Assembly (NCBI GenBank): GCA_039090855.1
Contig: CM077034.1
Span: 227,001,701-227,065,700, forward strand
Direction of reading: 5' to 3'
Length of the DNA: 64,000 nucleotides
DNA from: Macrothele yani
Taxonomy: Eukaryota; Arthropoda; Arachnida; Araneae; Macrothelidae
Every line of letters starts with the position of its first letter. The first letter of the stretch is position 1. Shown piece by piece: positions 33,424-45,900 of the stretch. The notes under the pieces were generated by a model. That model saw only the letters and a list, made by a program, of their open reading frames with translations. It was not told the origin of the DNA and ran no database searches. The position numbers and the translations under genes were made by a program.

Positions 33424-34854
33424 CACTGACGGAAAAAAATAAATCCCAACACCAAGAAGGGGTTGTGTTAGATAAACGACAGTTGGTAAGCGGTGAGAGT
33501 ACATCTGTAAGATGACGTCTATGCAAATTTCGCGCTCGGCGCATGCGTGTGGCGCTAGTAGCGCCCCTCGGAACATGCAAAGCAGGTTTGCTGTAAATAC
33601 GCGCTGTAACGTTCGTGAGCGTTAGTTATCGTTGAGATTCGACGTAGTGTGTTGATGTTAGTCAAGAATGCCTTTAAGAAGACGAAGAAGACATTATCAA
33701 CAGCTCACGGAGTTTGAACGAGGTCGTGTAATAGGGCTACGAGAAGGTGGATTTTCTTTCCGCAATATTGCAGAACGACTTGGCAGGAATGTAGCCACTG
33801 TGCATGATTGTTGGCAGCGGTGGTCAAGGGAAGGTACTGGCTCAAGAAGACCGGGTTCCGGCCGGCCACGTAGCACTACTGAAAGGGAAGACCGCCGTGT
33901 ACGGCGTATGGCCGTGGCGCATCGTACCGCGTCTGCTGCAGCAATTCGAGCTGCAGTTGCCACCACAGTGACACAACGAACTGTTACAAATCGGTTACTT
34001 GAAGGACAGCTCCGAGCCAGACGCCCTGTAGCTTGCATTCCACTTACTCCAAACCACTGCCGTTTGCGACGTCAGTAGTGCCAAGCTAGAGCTCATTGGA
34101 GGACGGAGTGGAGATCTGTTGTGTTTTCTAATGAAAGCCGGTTCTGCCTGGGTGCCAGTGATGGCCGTGTGTTGGTTAGAAGGAGGCCAGGTGAGCGCCT
34201 GCAACCAACCTGTCTGCGGCCGAGACACACTGGACCTACACCTGGAGTTATGGTCTCGGGAGCAATTTCCTATGACAGCAGGAGCACTCTCGTGGTTATC
34301 CCACGCACCCTGATGGCACAGTTGTACGTCGGTCTGGTGATTCAACCTGTTGTGCTGCCATTCATGAACAGCATTCCAGGGGGTGTTTTCCAACAGGATA
34401 ACGCTTGCCCGCATACCGCTGTTGTAACCCAACATGCTCTACAGAGTGTCGACATGTTGCCGTGGCCTGCTAGATCACCAGATCTTTCACCAATCGAGCA
34501 CGTATGGGACATCATTGGACGACAACTCCAGCGTCACCACCAACCAGCATTAACCGTCCCTGTATTGACCGACCAAGTGCAACAGGCATGGAACTCCATC
34601 CCACAAACTGACATCCAGTACCTGTACGACACAATGCATGAACGTTTGCGTGCTTGCATTCAACATTCTGGCGGTTACACCGGTTATTAATGTACCAGCA
34701 TTTCACATTCAAAATGGCTCTTCTCGCGCTTACAATAAGCCGTGATCTTGAAACCTTAATCGATTAAATATGTTACCTATACAAATGTATTGCCGCCATT
34801 TCATTCCTTTACAACTATTTTTTCGTGGTCTTGGGATTTTTCTTTCCGTCAGTG
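33424..34854 (+). mobile_element. Tc1-like transposon (family C, copy 1)
   Basis: 1,431 bp, TA at 33422-33423 and 34855-34856, imperfect terminal repeats CACTGACGGAAAAAAATAAA and (inward from the right) CACTGACGGAAAGAAAAATC. A second copy, damaged at one end, lies at 60645-62017. Confidence 0.92.
33668..34690 (+). pseudogene. Tc1-like DD34E transposase with one stop and a catalytic change
   Basis: A 340-codon frame begins MPLRRRRRHYQQLTEFERGR. The DNA-binding half (FRNIAERLGRNVATVHDCWQ and the GSGRPR hook) is intact. A single TAG at about 34076 replaces the tryptophan seen in copy 2 (RRQWCQAK). The first catalytic site reads VFSNESRF, N replacing D; the second, FQQDNACPHTA, and third, SPDLSPIEHVWD, are intact. 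The frame is otherwise open to GGYTGY. Two independent defects make this copy inactive, although it is well preserved. Confidence 0.92.
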
Positions 34855-34908
34855 TATTTTCGGCAAATGACATTTTCGCATCCAATTTGCCTTTGGAATA
34901 ACGGGGGA

Positions 34909-36113
34909 GAAGTCAAATTTTTTTCATGTGAAGTCAAATTTTTTTCATTAGAGAAGTCAAATTTTTTTCATTAGAGAAGTCAAATTTTTTTCATGTTGAA
35001 TTATTAAGATGGAACAAAGGGCTGTTATTAAATTTAACGCAAAACTTGGTAAAAGTGCCTCGGAAACGTACCAAATGATGAAACAAGTTTACGGTGAGTT
35101 TTGTTTAAGTAGATCAAATGTTTTCCTGTGGCACAAACGTTTTTTGGACGCTAGAAGATGATAAGCATACCGGAAGACCAAGTTCATCTACGACACCTAA
35201 GATTATTGAAAAAGTGCGTGATTTCGTGGCAAACAATCGATGTGCGTCACTAAGAATGATGGAAGAGTCTTTAAACATCAACAAAGAAACGATTCGAACC
35301 ATCCTGCATGAAGATTTGGGCAAAACAAAAGTCTGTGCTAAATTTGTTCCACACACGTTAACCAATGAACAAAAATCAAGGAGAAGTGCACATTGCAGAG
35401 ACATCATTTCAGCCGCTGAAAATGATCCAAACTTCTTAAAATCGATTGTTACAGGTGATGAAACATGGTGTTTTCAAAATGATCCTAAAACAAAGCGACA
35501 AAGTGCGGAATGGAAGTCAAAAAGCTCGCCACAAGCCAAAAAAACAAGAAAAGTTCCATCGAAAATCAAAACAATGCTCATTACATTCTTCGATAGTAAG
35601 GGTATTATCCACAAAGAATTTGTTTTAAGTGGACAAACAATTACTGGTGAGTTTTATTTAAATGTTTTGAGGCGTTTGATGGGCAGAATTCGTCGCATTC
35701 TTCCAGAATATCGGGATGAAAACAGTTGGTGTTTGTTGCACGATAATGCACCCATTCACACCTCATTTGTTGTCCGTAGATTTTTGGCGAAAAATAACGT
35801 CTGTCTGTTGAATCATCCACCGTATTCGCCTGATTTAGTACCCTGCGACTTTTCTTTATTCCCAAAACTTATAATGACGTTAAAAGGGTGTTATTTTGAT
35901 GATATTTCGACCATAGAAACAGCTTCGACGCGTGCTTTGGAGGCAATTCCGCAAAGTGAACTGGAACAGGCATTCGAATCATTATTAAATCGCTGTAACA
36001 AGTGTATTGAAGCCGGAGGGACTTATTTTGAATGACAAACCAAAACCAATTATAATTTCTTGTTTCTATTTCATTTTACAGAACCAGTCTTAAAAATTCT
36101 TTGCCACACTGTG
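34909..36113 (+). mobile_element. mariner element, copy c, left end lost
   Basis: The right end is intact (ctttgccacactgtg, TA at 36114-36115). At the left, the terminal repeat and the following ~150 bp found in copy b are missing; instead gaagtcaaatttttttcat occurs four times about 19-25 bp apart (34909-34995) before the transposase start. Confidence 0.9.
35009..36035 (+). pseudogene. mariner DD34D transposase, copy c, single frameshift
   Basis: MEQRAVIKFNAKLGKSASET opens the frame, which ends at FLDARR-stop because of the shared 11-bp deletion. A 305-codon frame (from 35118) then covers everything else: HTGRPSSSTTPKIIEKVRDF, IVTGDETWCFQND, LLHDNAPIHTS and YSPDLVPCDFSLFPKL, ending GGTYFE. 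All three catalytic aspartates are present with 34 residues between the last two. It is the best-preserved mariner here; loss of the left terminal repeat means it could not move itself. Confidence 0.92.
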
Positions 36114-36335
36114 TAAGATGGCGGGTGTCGTAGAGCCTTAAATTACTATATTTTTATGTCAATAAGCCCAAGTTTTCTGGTTAAGTAATTGAACCTTATT
36201 GACTATTTCTGCCTCACCGTAATAATTATTGAAAATATAAAAAACAGGCGCAAAAAGTGGAATGGCTTGCTCTAATCCAAACTTTGGATCGCTGTATACC
36301 AAGCTGACACGTTTTCTATAGTGTTGTGCCAAATA

Positions 36336-37876
36336 CACTGCTGGACAATTGCTAAGGACGGATCATCAACGGCTATATAGCGCATAAAAAAGTAAGTGTG
36401 GTTGGATGCCAAATGAAATAAAATAATGTCAGAATGCCAGGACATTACAAGAAAGACAATTTATTGTGCTCTGAAATCCAGAAGGCTTTGGAACGTGTTC
36501 AAGGGACAAACAGGCCATTTTGTGCAGAATACGTAAACGTGAAAAAAATGCAATTACCGTCCGCAGGCGTTCCGGCGTAAGATGTCAATACGGGATATGG
36601 CCACCATGGAGGGCGATGCAAGATTCCACACGTCGTGTCATGCTTTGCACAACATTATCAAGCAGCTGTTGGGGTAATTTATCCCATTCCTCTGTCAGTG
36701 CGCGGATGAGGGTGTCCTTGTTTATTGGAGGGCATTGGCGACCAGCAAGACTCCTCCCCAAAGCATCCCACAAATTTTCAATGGGATTCAGGTCTGGAGA
36801 ACGTGCTGGCCATACGAGGCGTTGAATATCCTCGCTCTCAAGACACTCCTGGACAGCGACTGTTCGATGACATGTTGCGTTGTCGTCCATGAAAATGAAT
36901 CTATCACCGACAGCACCACGGAACATGCGAACATGAGGTAGCAGAACATCATTTATGTATCGTTGGCCAGTCATAGTCCCAGTTGGAAGCACATAGAGGG
37001 ACGTACGGCCATTGATCATGATGCCAGCCCATACCATGACACTACATGTCGGATATCGGTCCCTTTCCTGTATGTTTGCTGGACAATATGCAGTACCACT
37101 AACACGCCAGATCAGTTGTCTTCGACAATCAGACGATAGACTGTATCTACTCTCATCTGAGAAGAGGACAGCAGACCAGTCGTTATCAGTCCAATTGCGA
37201 TGTTGATGGCACCATTGCAAACGGGCGGTACGGTGACGTCTGGACGATGGGATGCACACAACAGGACGGCGGGCGTATAGTCCTCCTTAATGCAAACGCC
37301 TGGCGACAGTTTTTCGGGAGATCCGCTTGCCAGTAGCAGCCATAAACTGATTTGCTACCTCACTAGCTGTGCTGCGCCGGTGTCTTTTTGTTGATAGCAC
37401 TATGTACCGATCTTCTGCAGGTGTCGTACTGCGAACACGACCTCCCCCGTGACGTTTGCTACACTCTCCATTTGTTTGAAATGATTTCCAAAGCCTTGAA
37501 ACAACACTGTGGCTGACGTCGAACTCCCTGGCAACATCTGTTATTTTTCGCCCTTCTTCAATCTTGCCAATAATACGGCCACGCGTAAAATCATCTAGGT
37601 GATGTCGGGAAGACATACTGAAAATTGCAAGTTCGTCAATTGATTCTTTCCCTTTCAACTTTGCGTTTGAACAACAACGGTCAATACGCGTCAAATCCTT
37701 TATATCTCTTATCAGCGCTATGACGTCACGAACAAGTTCGGCAATCCAAAATTTGCATACGCACAACACGTCTTACTGTATCCCGCACTTATGCTAATTT
37801 CCACATTTTCCTGCCTTCCATTTTATGGTTGCTATCGTTGCTATTGTCATCCGTCCTTAGCAATTGTCCGGCAGTG
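36336..37876 (-). mobile_element. Tc1-like transposon (family B, copy 2)
   Basis: 1,541 bp, the same length as copy 1 at 5464-7004 and nearly identical, inserted in reverse orientation with TA at 36334-36335 and 37877-37878. The similarity implies both moved recently. Confidence 0.95.
36585..37616 (-). pseudogene. Tc1-like DD34E transposase, one nonsense codon
   Basis: Counterpart of the intact 5724-6755 gene with the same 343-codon span. Codon 110 is TAA where copy 1 has GAA (VARRLH then stop; copy 1 continues EGGLYARRP). Both sides remain in one frame. The catalytic residues are all intact: FSDESRYS, FMDDNATCH, SPDLNPIENLWD. It also has VVSRLWKSF, likely the ancestral form of the helix-turn-helix residues. 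A single substitution separates it from an open frame. Confidence 0.93.
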
Positions 37877-38049
37877 TACTATACTTGTTAAGTAAATACC
37901 ATTCCATAATTTTCATATTTCGGAATCAAATGCACATGATGCCTAGTAGAAAAGTAAAGTTCCGCGAGGCTACAAGAGCTTGAACTAGCATGTCATGTCA
38001 TAAGTACTATCATGTTTTTATGGACAAGCTTCCTGTCTGAATATTTAGT

Positions 38050-38187
38050 AATTGTCCAAGATGGGTCGGGGTTCTAATCCAGTGAGGCATGAATATTGTG
38101 TTTGTCTTTCAGCGCTGGCTGTCACCCTTTCGTATAACCAGTGGCCCTAAATTAGGGACAGATGACTGCTGAGTTGCTTATAGTGGT
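38050..38187 (+). mobile_element. SINE fragment, divergent subfamily, at satellite edge
   Basis: B-box-like ggttctaatcc followed by a body variant (agcgctggctgtcacccttt, then ctaaattagggacagatgac). The A-box half is missing. Its 3' end joins the 146-bp satellite directly at about 38187. Confidence 0.8.
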
Positions 38188-39800
38188 CCATTGCCTTTAT
38201 GCGTCATAACATGCGTAAAATTGGTTCGATTTGGATGAAATTTTAGTATGTGGTAGGGGACCACCTGAGGACGAACCCTATTGAAAATGAACGAAATGGG
38301 ATCAAAGGTCAGGACATAGGAGCGGGATCCACTCCATTGCCCTTATGCGTCATAACATGCGTAAAATTGGTTCGATTTGGATGAAATTTTAGTATGTGGT
38401 AGGGGACCACCTGAGGACGAACCCTATTGAAAATGTACGAAATGGGGTCAAAGGTCAGGACATAGGAGCGGGATCCACTCCATTGCCCTTATGCGTCATA
38501 ACATGCGTAAAATTGGTTCGATTTGGATGAAATTTTAGTATGTGGTAGGGGACCACCTGAGGACGAACCCTATTGAAAATGTACGAAATGGGGTCAAAGG
38601 TCCGGACATAGGAGCGGGATCCACTCCATTGCCCTTATGCGTCATAACATGCGTAAAATTGGTTCGATTTGGATGAAATTTTAGTATGTGGTAGGGGACC
38701 ACCCGTGGAAGAACCCTATTGAAAATGGACGAAATGAGGTCAAAGGTCAGGACATAGGAGCGGGATCCACTCCATTGACCTTATGCGTCATAACATGCGT
38801 AAAATTGGTTCGATTTGGATGAAATTTTAGTATGTGGTAGGGGACCACCTGAGGACGAACCCTATTGAAAATGGACGAAATGGGGTCAAAGGTCAGGACA
38901 TAGGAGCGGGATCCACTCCATTGACCTTATGCGTCATAACATGCGTAAAATTGGTTCGATTTGGATGAAATTTTAGTATGTGGTAGGGGACCACCTGAGG
39001 ACGAACCCTATTGAAAACGGACGAAATGAGGTCAATGGTCAGGACATAGGAGCGGGATCTACTCCATTGCCCTTATGCGTCATAACATGCGTAAAATTGG
39101 TTCGATTTGGATGAAATTTTAGTATGTGGTAGGGGACCACCCGTGGAAGAACCCTATTGAAAATGGACGAAATGGGGTCAAAGGTCAGGACATAGGAGCG
39201 GGATCCACTCCATTGCCCTTATGCGTCATAACATGCGTAAAATTGGTTCGATTTGGATGAAATTTTAGTATGTGGTAGGGGACTACACGTGGAAGAACCC
39301 TATTGAAAATGGACAAAATGAGGTCAAAGGTCAGGACATAGTAGCGGGATCCACTCCATTGCCCTTATGCGTCATAACATGCGTAAAATTGGTTCGATTT
39401 GGATGAAATTTTAGTATGTGGTAGGGGACCACCCGTGGAAGAACCCTATTGAAAATGGACGAAATGAGGTCAAAGGTCAGGACATAGGAGCGGGATCCAC
39501 TCCATTGCCCTTATGCGTCATAACATGCGTAAAATTGGTTCGATTTGGATGAAATTTTAGTATGTGGTAGGGGACCACTCGTGGAAGAACCCTATTGAAA
39601 ATGGACGAAATGAGGTCAAAGGTCAGGACATAGGAGCGGGATCCACTCCATTGCCCTTATGCGTCATAACATGCGTAAAATTGGTTCGATTTGGATGAAA
39701 CTTTAGTATGTGGTAGGGGACCACTTGAGGACAAACCCTATTGAAAATGGACGAAACGGGGTCAAAAGTCAGGACATAGGATCGGGATCCATTACATCGC
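38188..39800. repeat. 146-bp satellite type A, block 1 (about 11 copies)
   Basis: Unit containing cataacatgcgtaaaattgg, ttttagtatgtggtagggga and gacataggagcgggatccac; period 146 bp (38201, 38347, 38493 and on). Units alternate between cctgaggacgaac and ccgtggaagaac variants. Type A reappears at 49086. Confidence 0.95.
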
Positions 39801-41045
39801 CCTTATGCGTTATAACTTATGTGAAAATGCTTCAATTGAGACAAAACTTTATCGTGTTGTTCCCGAGGTATACTGAACCAATTCTGTTTAATATAATCGA
39901 AATGAGGTCAGAGGTCAGGGCACAGGTGCCAGATTTATTCCACAGCCATTATGCTCATAACCTGACTAAAAATATTTCTATTGCGACAAAACTTTAGCAT
40001 GTTGTTACGAGGAATTCAGAACCAATTCTGTTTAATATAGTCGAAATGGGGTCAAAGGTCAGGGCTCATGCTCCAGATTAATTCCACAGCCATTAAGCAC
40101 ATAACTTGCCTTAAATGTTTGTATTGTGACAAAACTTTAGTTATGTTGTTCCGGAGGTATACTGAAACAATTCTGTTTAACATAATCGAAATGGGGTCAA
40201 AGATCAGGGCTAATGCACCAGATTTATTCCACAGCCATTATCCTCATAACTTGACTAAAAATGCTTCTATTGCGACAGAACTTTAGTATGTTGTTCCGGA
40301 GGTATACTGAAACAATTCTGTTTAACATAATCGAAATGGGGTCAAAGGTCAGGGCTCATGCACCAGATTTATTCCACAGCCATTATTTTCATAACTTGAC
40401 TAAAAATGCTTCTATTGCGACAGAACTTTAGTATGTTGTTCCGGAGGTATACTGAAACAATTCTGTTTAATATAATCGAAATGGGGTCAAAGGTCAGGGC
40501 TCATGCACCAGATTTATTCCACAGACATTATCCTCATAACTTGACTAAAAATGCTTCTATTGCGACAGAACTTTAGTATGTTGTTCCGGAGGTATACTGA
40601 AACAATTCTGTTTAATATAATCGAAATGGGGTCAAAGGTCAGGGCTCATGCACCAGATTTATTCCACAGACATTATCCTCATAACTTGACTAAAAATGCT
40701 TCTATTGCGACAGAACTTTAGTATGTTGTTCCGGAGGTATACTGAAACAATTCTGTTTAATATAATCGAAATGGGGTCAAAGGTCAGGGCTCATGCACCA
40801 GATTTATTCCACAGACATTATCCTCATAACTTGACTAAAAATGCTTCTATTGCGACAGAACTTTAGTATGTTGTTCCGGAGGTATACTGAAACAATTCTG
40901 TTTAATATAATCGAAATGGGGTCAAAGGTCAGGGCTCATGCACCAGATTTATTCCACAGCCATTATCCTCATAACTTGCCTAAAAATGTTCGTATTGCGA
41001 CAAAACTTTATCATGTTGTACCGAGGTATTCTGAACCAATTATGT
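39801..41045. repeat. 145-bp satellite type B, block 1 (about 8 copies)
   Basis: Unit containing cataacttgactaaaaatgc, gttccggaggtatactgaaa and ggtcagggctcatgcaccag. It aligns with type A over its length (tttagtatgt, cgaaatggggtcaaaggtca), so A and B are sister monomers. The A-to-B transition reads gatccattacatcgccctta. Confidence 0.93.
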
Positions 41046-41228
41046 TTAGTATTTGGTCAGTATTTGTCCGAGATGGGTCAGGGTTCGAATCCAGTGAGTC
41101 ATAAATATTGTGTTTGTCTTACAGCGCTGGCTGTCACCCTTTCCTGTAACCAGTGTCCCTAAATTAGGGACAGACGACTGCTGAGTTGCTTATGGTGGTC
41201 GTCAAAATTCCAATCAAAAAGAAAAAAA
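41046..41228 (+). mobile_element. SINE fragment, divergent subfamily, at the other satellite edge
   Basis: Same variant as 38050-38187 (ggttcgaatccagtgag, then agcgctggctgtcacccttt), with an A-rich tail. It is followed by a short scrap of the A/B junction sequence (atccattacatcgcccttatg). Confidence 0.8.
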
Positions 41229-41753
41229 AATCCATTACATCGCCCTTATGTGAAATTTAAAATTTCCACAATTTTCTTCGTGCTTTGTCTTTCGGAAAAC
41301 TGTTAAATCAGAAATCATAAAGTAAAAAATATAATTCATGGTATAAATACATCAAAAACTAAAACTATCCGGAGTCTCACACCTGTTGGTCACCTTAAAG
41401 AAAATGAGTTTTTCTTTAAATTTTGAAATGACGTCACCGAAGTGCTATAGTGAAATTATTATAAAGCATCCAAATAATCTATTTAGGTATTTAATTCGTT
41501 TCTTACCCATAAAAAGTTACAGAACTTCCTTTACTAAATCGCTCAGAGCAACAATAAGCACCACAGCATGTGTCACGGTGTGTGACCCATCTTTTTGACA
41601 CATGTCACGTGATTTCGTGGCTTTTGATGATGGAGCCAGATATTTTGATGCCATGAGCAGTTTTTCAGTATATATGGTCGAAGGCCCGACCCGGACCCGT
41701 AACTGACCCGGACAAATCTGCTTTGAACTAAAAATTCGAAACTCAATTTTATA
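41229..41753. other. Interval without recognised gene, including the dispersed GC-rich motif
   Basis: Mostly AT-rich. The stretch 41604-41750 matches 33010-33150 in part, and its last 70 bp are the reverse complement of 62924-62995. No coding sequence seen. Confidence 0.5.
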
Positions 41754-41794
41754 CACTGAAGTGTGAGAAAAACTGGTACACCAGTCTAATATAC

Positions 41795-42916
41795 TTGGTA
41801 GGTACCTCACGGGAGCGCAGGACTGCAGAAATACGACGGGGCATGGACTCCACTAGCTTCTGGAAATATGCTGTATGCGATGCACACCCTACTTCCTGCA
41901 GAACGTTCCACAAATCGGGTGTATTCCGAGGTCTCTGATTCCTGTGTTCGATAGCGCGTTGCATGGCATCCCAAATGCGCTCTATCACGTTCAGATCTGG
42001 GGACTTGGGTGGGAATTGGCAACACCCCAAACTCAGATGAATGCTCCTCTAACCATAATGTGGCGTCCCGACACTTGTGTGGAGGTGTATTGTTCTGTTA
42101 GATCAGGCCCAACCCGTCAGCATGAATGCAGGACATGAACGGGTGTACCTCGTGAGAAAGGATGCGCACATAGTGTTGGCCGGTCACAGACGTCTGTACA
42201 CGTACAAGGGGTACCAGTTAAGTCCAGCTAAATACACCCCATACCATTACAGAAACCCCACCACCCGGTACAGTTCCCTGTTGACAGGCGGGATTCATGG
42301 CTTCATGGGGTTTGCGCCACACACGAATCCTTCCATCTGCCTGGTACAGTTGGAAACGCGACTCGTCAGACCACACTGTAAAACAATTACTGTAGATTAT
42401 ACGGTTTTGTGTTGGCACCTTGGAAAACGGTTTAAAACCGTAAAACCTACAATTTTTTTTTTTACAGTGCAGGCTACTTGTTTCCAGTCATCAAGTGTCC
42501 AGTGGCGGTGTTGCCGTGCCCAAGCGAGGCGCATTGCTCTATGTTGTGTCCCCATCAAGGGGACTCGAGTTGGGCGTCGGCTCCCAAAGCCCATATCTTG
42601 CAGGGTACGTTTCACAGTCCGGACGCTGATGCTTGTTGAAGCTCCAGCATTGAATTCCGATGCTACCTGCGAGAGTGTCACGTGAAACGATTCTTGACAG
42701 CCGACGATGGTCACGTTTACCCAATGTCTTTTTAAGGCCACACTGGTATCGTAGGTTGGAGGTTTTGCCGGAATTCTTGTAGTCACGGTACACCCTTGCA
42801 ATGGTCGTCCGTGAGAATCCGAACTTCGTTTCTACCTCCGAAATACTATGGCCCATCTCACGAGCGCCAACTATGACACCGCGTTGAAAATCGCTTAAAT
42901 CGTTATTACTTGTCAT
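41795..42916 (-). pseudogene. Tc1-like transposase, decayed and interrupted by a MITE
   Basis: Starts MTSNNDLSDFQRGVIVGARE with a clear helix-turn-helix (SISEVETKFGFSRTTIARVY). Shifts occur near 42700. The second half of the DNA-binding region (VRTVKRTLQDMGFGSRRPTR) leads to HWTLDDWKQVA, where a 96-bp insertion separates it from WSDESRFQLY (first catalytic aspartate). The second site reads QNNTPPHKC, aspartate lost. The third, SPDLNVIERIWDAM, keeps its glutamate. The C-terminus is SMPRRISAVLRSR. Multiple defects make it inactive. Confidence 0.87.
42374..42469. mobile_element. 96-bp MITE-like insertion in the family D transposase
   Basis: Flanked by CA at 42372-42373 and 42470-42471; removing it and one CA restores the codons GTA GCC TGG TCT GAC (VAWSD). 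Ends are CACTGTAAAA and TTTTACAGTG, a perfect 10-bp inverted repeat extending imperfectly to about 22 bp. An internal palindrome acggtttaaaaccgt lies near 42427. Confidence 0.82.
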
Positions 42917-45900
42917 TCTCATGCCGAAAACAGCTCTGACAGCTGGCAAGGATGTCTATCGATTTATATACGCACTGGCGGACGCAACCGAGTACGCGCA
43001 TAGGTGACGTTGCTATGTATTTTGCACCTCCGAAATACTATGGCCCATCTCACGAGCGCCAACTATGACACCGCGTTGAAAATCGCCTAAATCGTTATTA
43101 CTTGTCATTCTCATGCCGAAAAGAGCTCTGACAGCTGGCAAGGATGTCTATCGATTTATATACGCACTGGCGGACGCAACCGAGTATGCGCATAGGTGAC
43201 GTTGCTATGTATTTTGCACCTCCGAAATACTATGGCCCATCTCACGAGCGCCAACTATGGCACCGCGTTAAAAATAGCTTAAATCGTTATTGCTTGTCAT
43301 TCTCATGCCGAAAACAGCTCTGACAGCTGGCAAGGATGTCTATCGCTTTATATACGCACTGGCGGACGCAACCGAGTACGCGCATAGGTGACGTTGCTAT
43401 GTATTTTGCACCTCCGAAATACTATGGCCCATCTCACGAGCGCCAACTATGACACCGCGTTGAAAATCGCCTAAATCGTTATTACTTGTCATTCTCATGC
43501 CGAAAAGAGCTCTGACAGCTGGCAAGGATGTCTATCGCTTTATATACGCACTGGCGGACGCAACCGAGTACGCGCATAGGTGACGTTGCTATGTATTTTG
43601 CACCTCCGAAATACTATGGCCCATCTCACGAGCGCCAACTATGACACCGCGTTGAAAATCGCCTAAATCGTTATTACTTGTCATTCTCATGCCGAAAAGA
43701 GCTCTGACAGCTGGCAAGGATGTCTATCGATTTATATACGCACTGGCGGACGCAACCGAGTATGCGCATAGGTGACGTTGCTATGTATTTTGCACCTCCG
43801 AAATACTATGGCCCATCTCACGAGCGCCAACTATGGCACCGCGTTAAAAATAGCTTAAATCGTTATTGCTTGTCATTCTCATGCCGAAAACAGCTCTGAC
43901 AGCTGGCAAGGATGTCTATCGCTTTATATACGCACTGGCGGACGCAACCGAGTACGCGCATAGGTGACGTTGCTATGTATTTTGCACCTCCGAAATACTA
44001 TGGCCCATCTCACGAGCGCCAACTATGACACCGCGTTGAAAATCGCCTAAATCGTTATTACTTGTCATTCTCATGCCGAAAAGAGCTCTGACAGCTGGCA
44101 AGGATGTCTATCGCTTTATATACGCACTGGCGGACGCAACCGAGTACGCGCATAGGTGACGTTGCTATGTATTTTGCACCTCCGAAATACTATGGCCCAT
44201 CTCACGAGCGCCAACTATGACACCGCGTTGAAAATCGCCTAAATCGTTATTACTTGTCATTCTCATGCCGAAAACAGCTCTGACAGCTGGCAAGGATGTC
44301 TATCGATTTATATACGCACTGGCGGACGCAACCGAGTATGCGCATAGGTGACGTTGCTATGTATTTTGCACCTCCGAAATACTATGGCCCATCTCACGAG
44401 CGCCAACTATGGCACCGCGTTAAAAATAGCTTAAATCGTTATTGCTTGTCATTCTCATGCCGAAAACAGCTCTGACAGCTGGCAAGGATGTCTATCGCTT
44501 TATATACGCACTGGCGGACGCAACCGAGTACGCGCATAGGTGACGTTGCTATGTATTTTGCACCTCCGAAATACTATGGCCCATCTCACGAGCGCCAACT
44601 ATGACACCGCGTTGAAAATCGCCTAAATCGTTATTACTTGTCATTCTCATGCCGAAAAGAGCTCTGACAGCTGGCAAGGATGTCTATCGCTTTATATACG
44701 CACTGGCGGACGCAACCGAGTACGCGCATAGGTGACGTTGCTATGTATTTTGCACCTCCGAAATACTATGGCCCATCTCACGAGCGCCAACTATGACACC
44801 GCGTTGAAAATCGCTTAAATCGTTATTACTTGTCATTCTCATGCCGAAAACAGCTCTGACAGCTGGCAAGGATGTCTATCGATTTATATACGCACTGGCG
44901 GACGCAACCGAGTACGCGCATAGGTGACGTTGCTATGTATTTTGCACCTCCGAAATACTATGGCCCATCTCACGAGCGCCAACTATGACACCGCGTTGAA
45001 AATCGCCTAAATCGTTATTACTTGTCATTCTCATGCCGAAAAGAGCTCTGACAGCTGGCAAGGATGTCTATCGATTTATATACGCACTGGCGGACGCAAC
45101 CGAGTATGCGCATAGGTGACGTTGCTATGTATTTTGCACCTCCGAAATACTATGGCCCATCTCACGAGCGCCAACTATGGCACCGCGTTAAAAATAGCTT
45201 AAATCGTTATTGCTTGTCATTCTCATGCCGAAAACAGCTCTGACAGCTGGCAAGGATGTCTATCGCTTTATATACGCACTGGCGGACGCAACCGAGTACG
45301 CGCATAGGTGACGTTGCTATGTATTTTGCACCTCCGAAATACTATGGCCCATCTCACGAGCGCCAACTATGACACCGCGTTGAAAATCGCCTAAATCGTT
45401 ATTACTTGTCATTCTCATGCCGAAAAGAGCTCTGACAGCTGGCAAGGATGTCTATCGCTTTATATACGCACTGGCGGACGCAACCGAGTACGCGCATAGG
45501 TGACGTTGCTATGTATTTTGCACCTCCGAAATACTATGGCCCATCTCACGAGCGCCAACTATGACACCGCGTTGAAAATCGCCTAAATCGTTATTACTTG
45601 TCATTCTCATGCCGAAAAGAGCTCTGACAGCTGGCAAGGATGTCTATCGCTTTATATACGCACTGGCGGACGCAACCGAGTACGCGCATAGGTGACGTTG
45701 CTATGTATTTTGCACCTCCGAAATACTATGGCCCATCTCACGAGCGCCAACTATGACACCGCGTTGAAAATCGCCTAAATCGTTATTACTTGTCATTCTC
45801 ATGCCGAAAACAGCTCTGACAGCTGGCAAGGATGTCTATCGATTTATATACGCACTGGCGGACGCAACCGAGTATGCGCATAGGTGACGTTGCTATGTAT

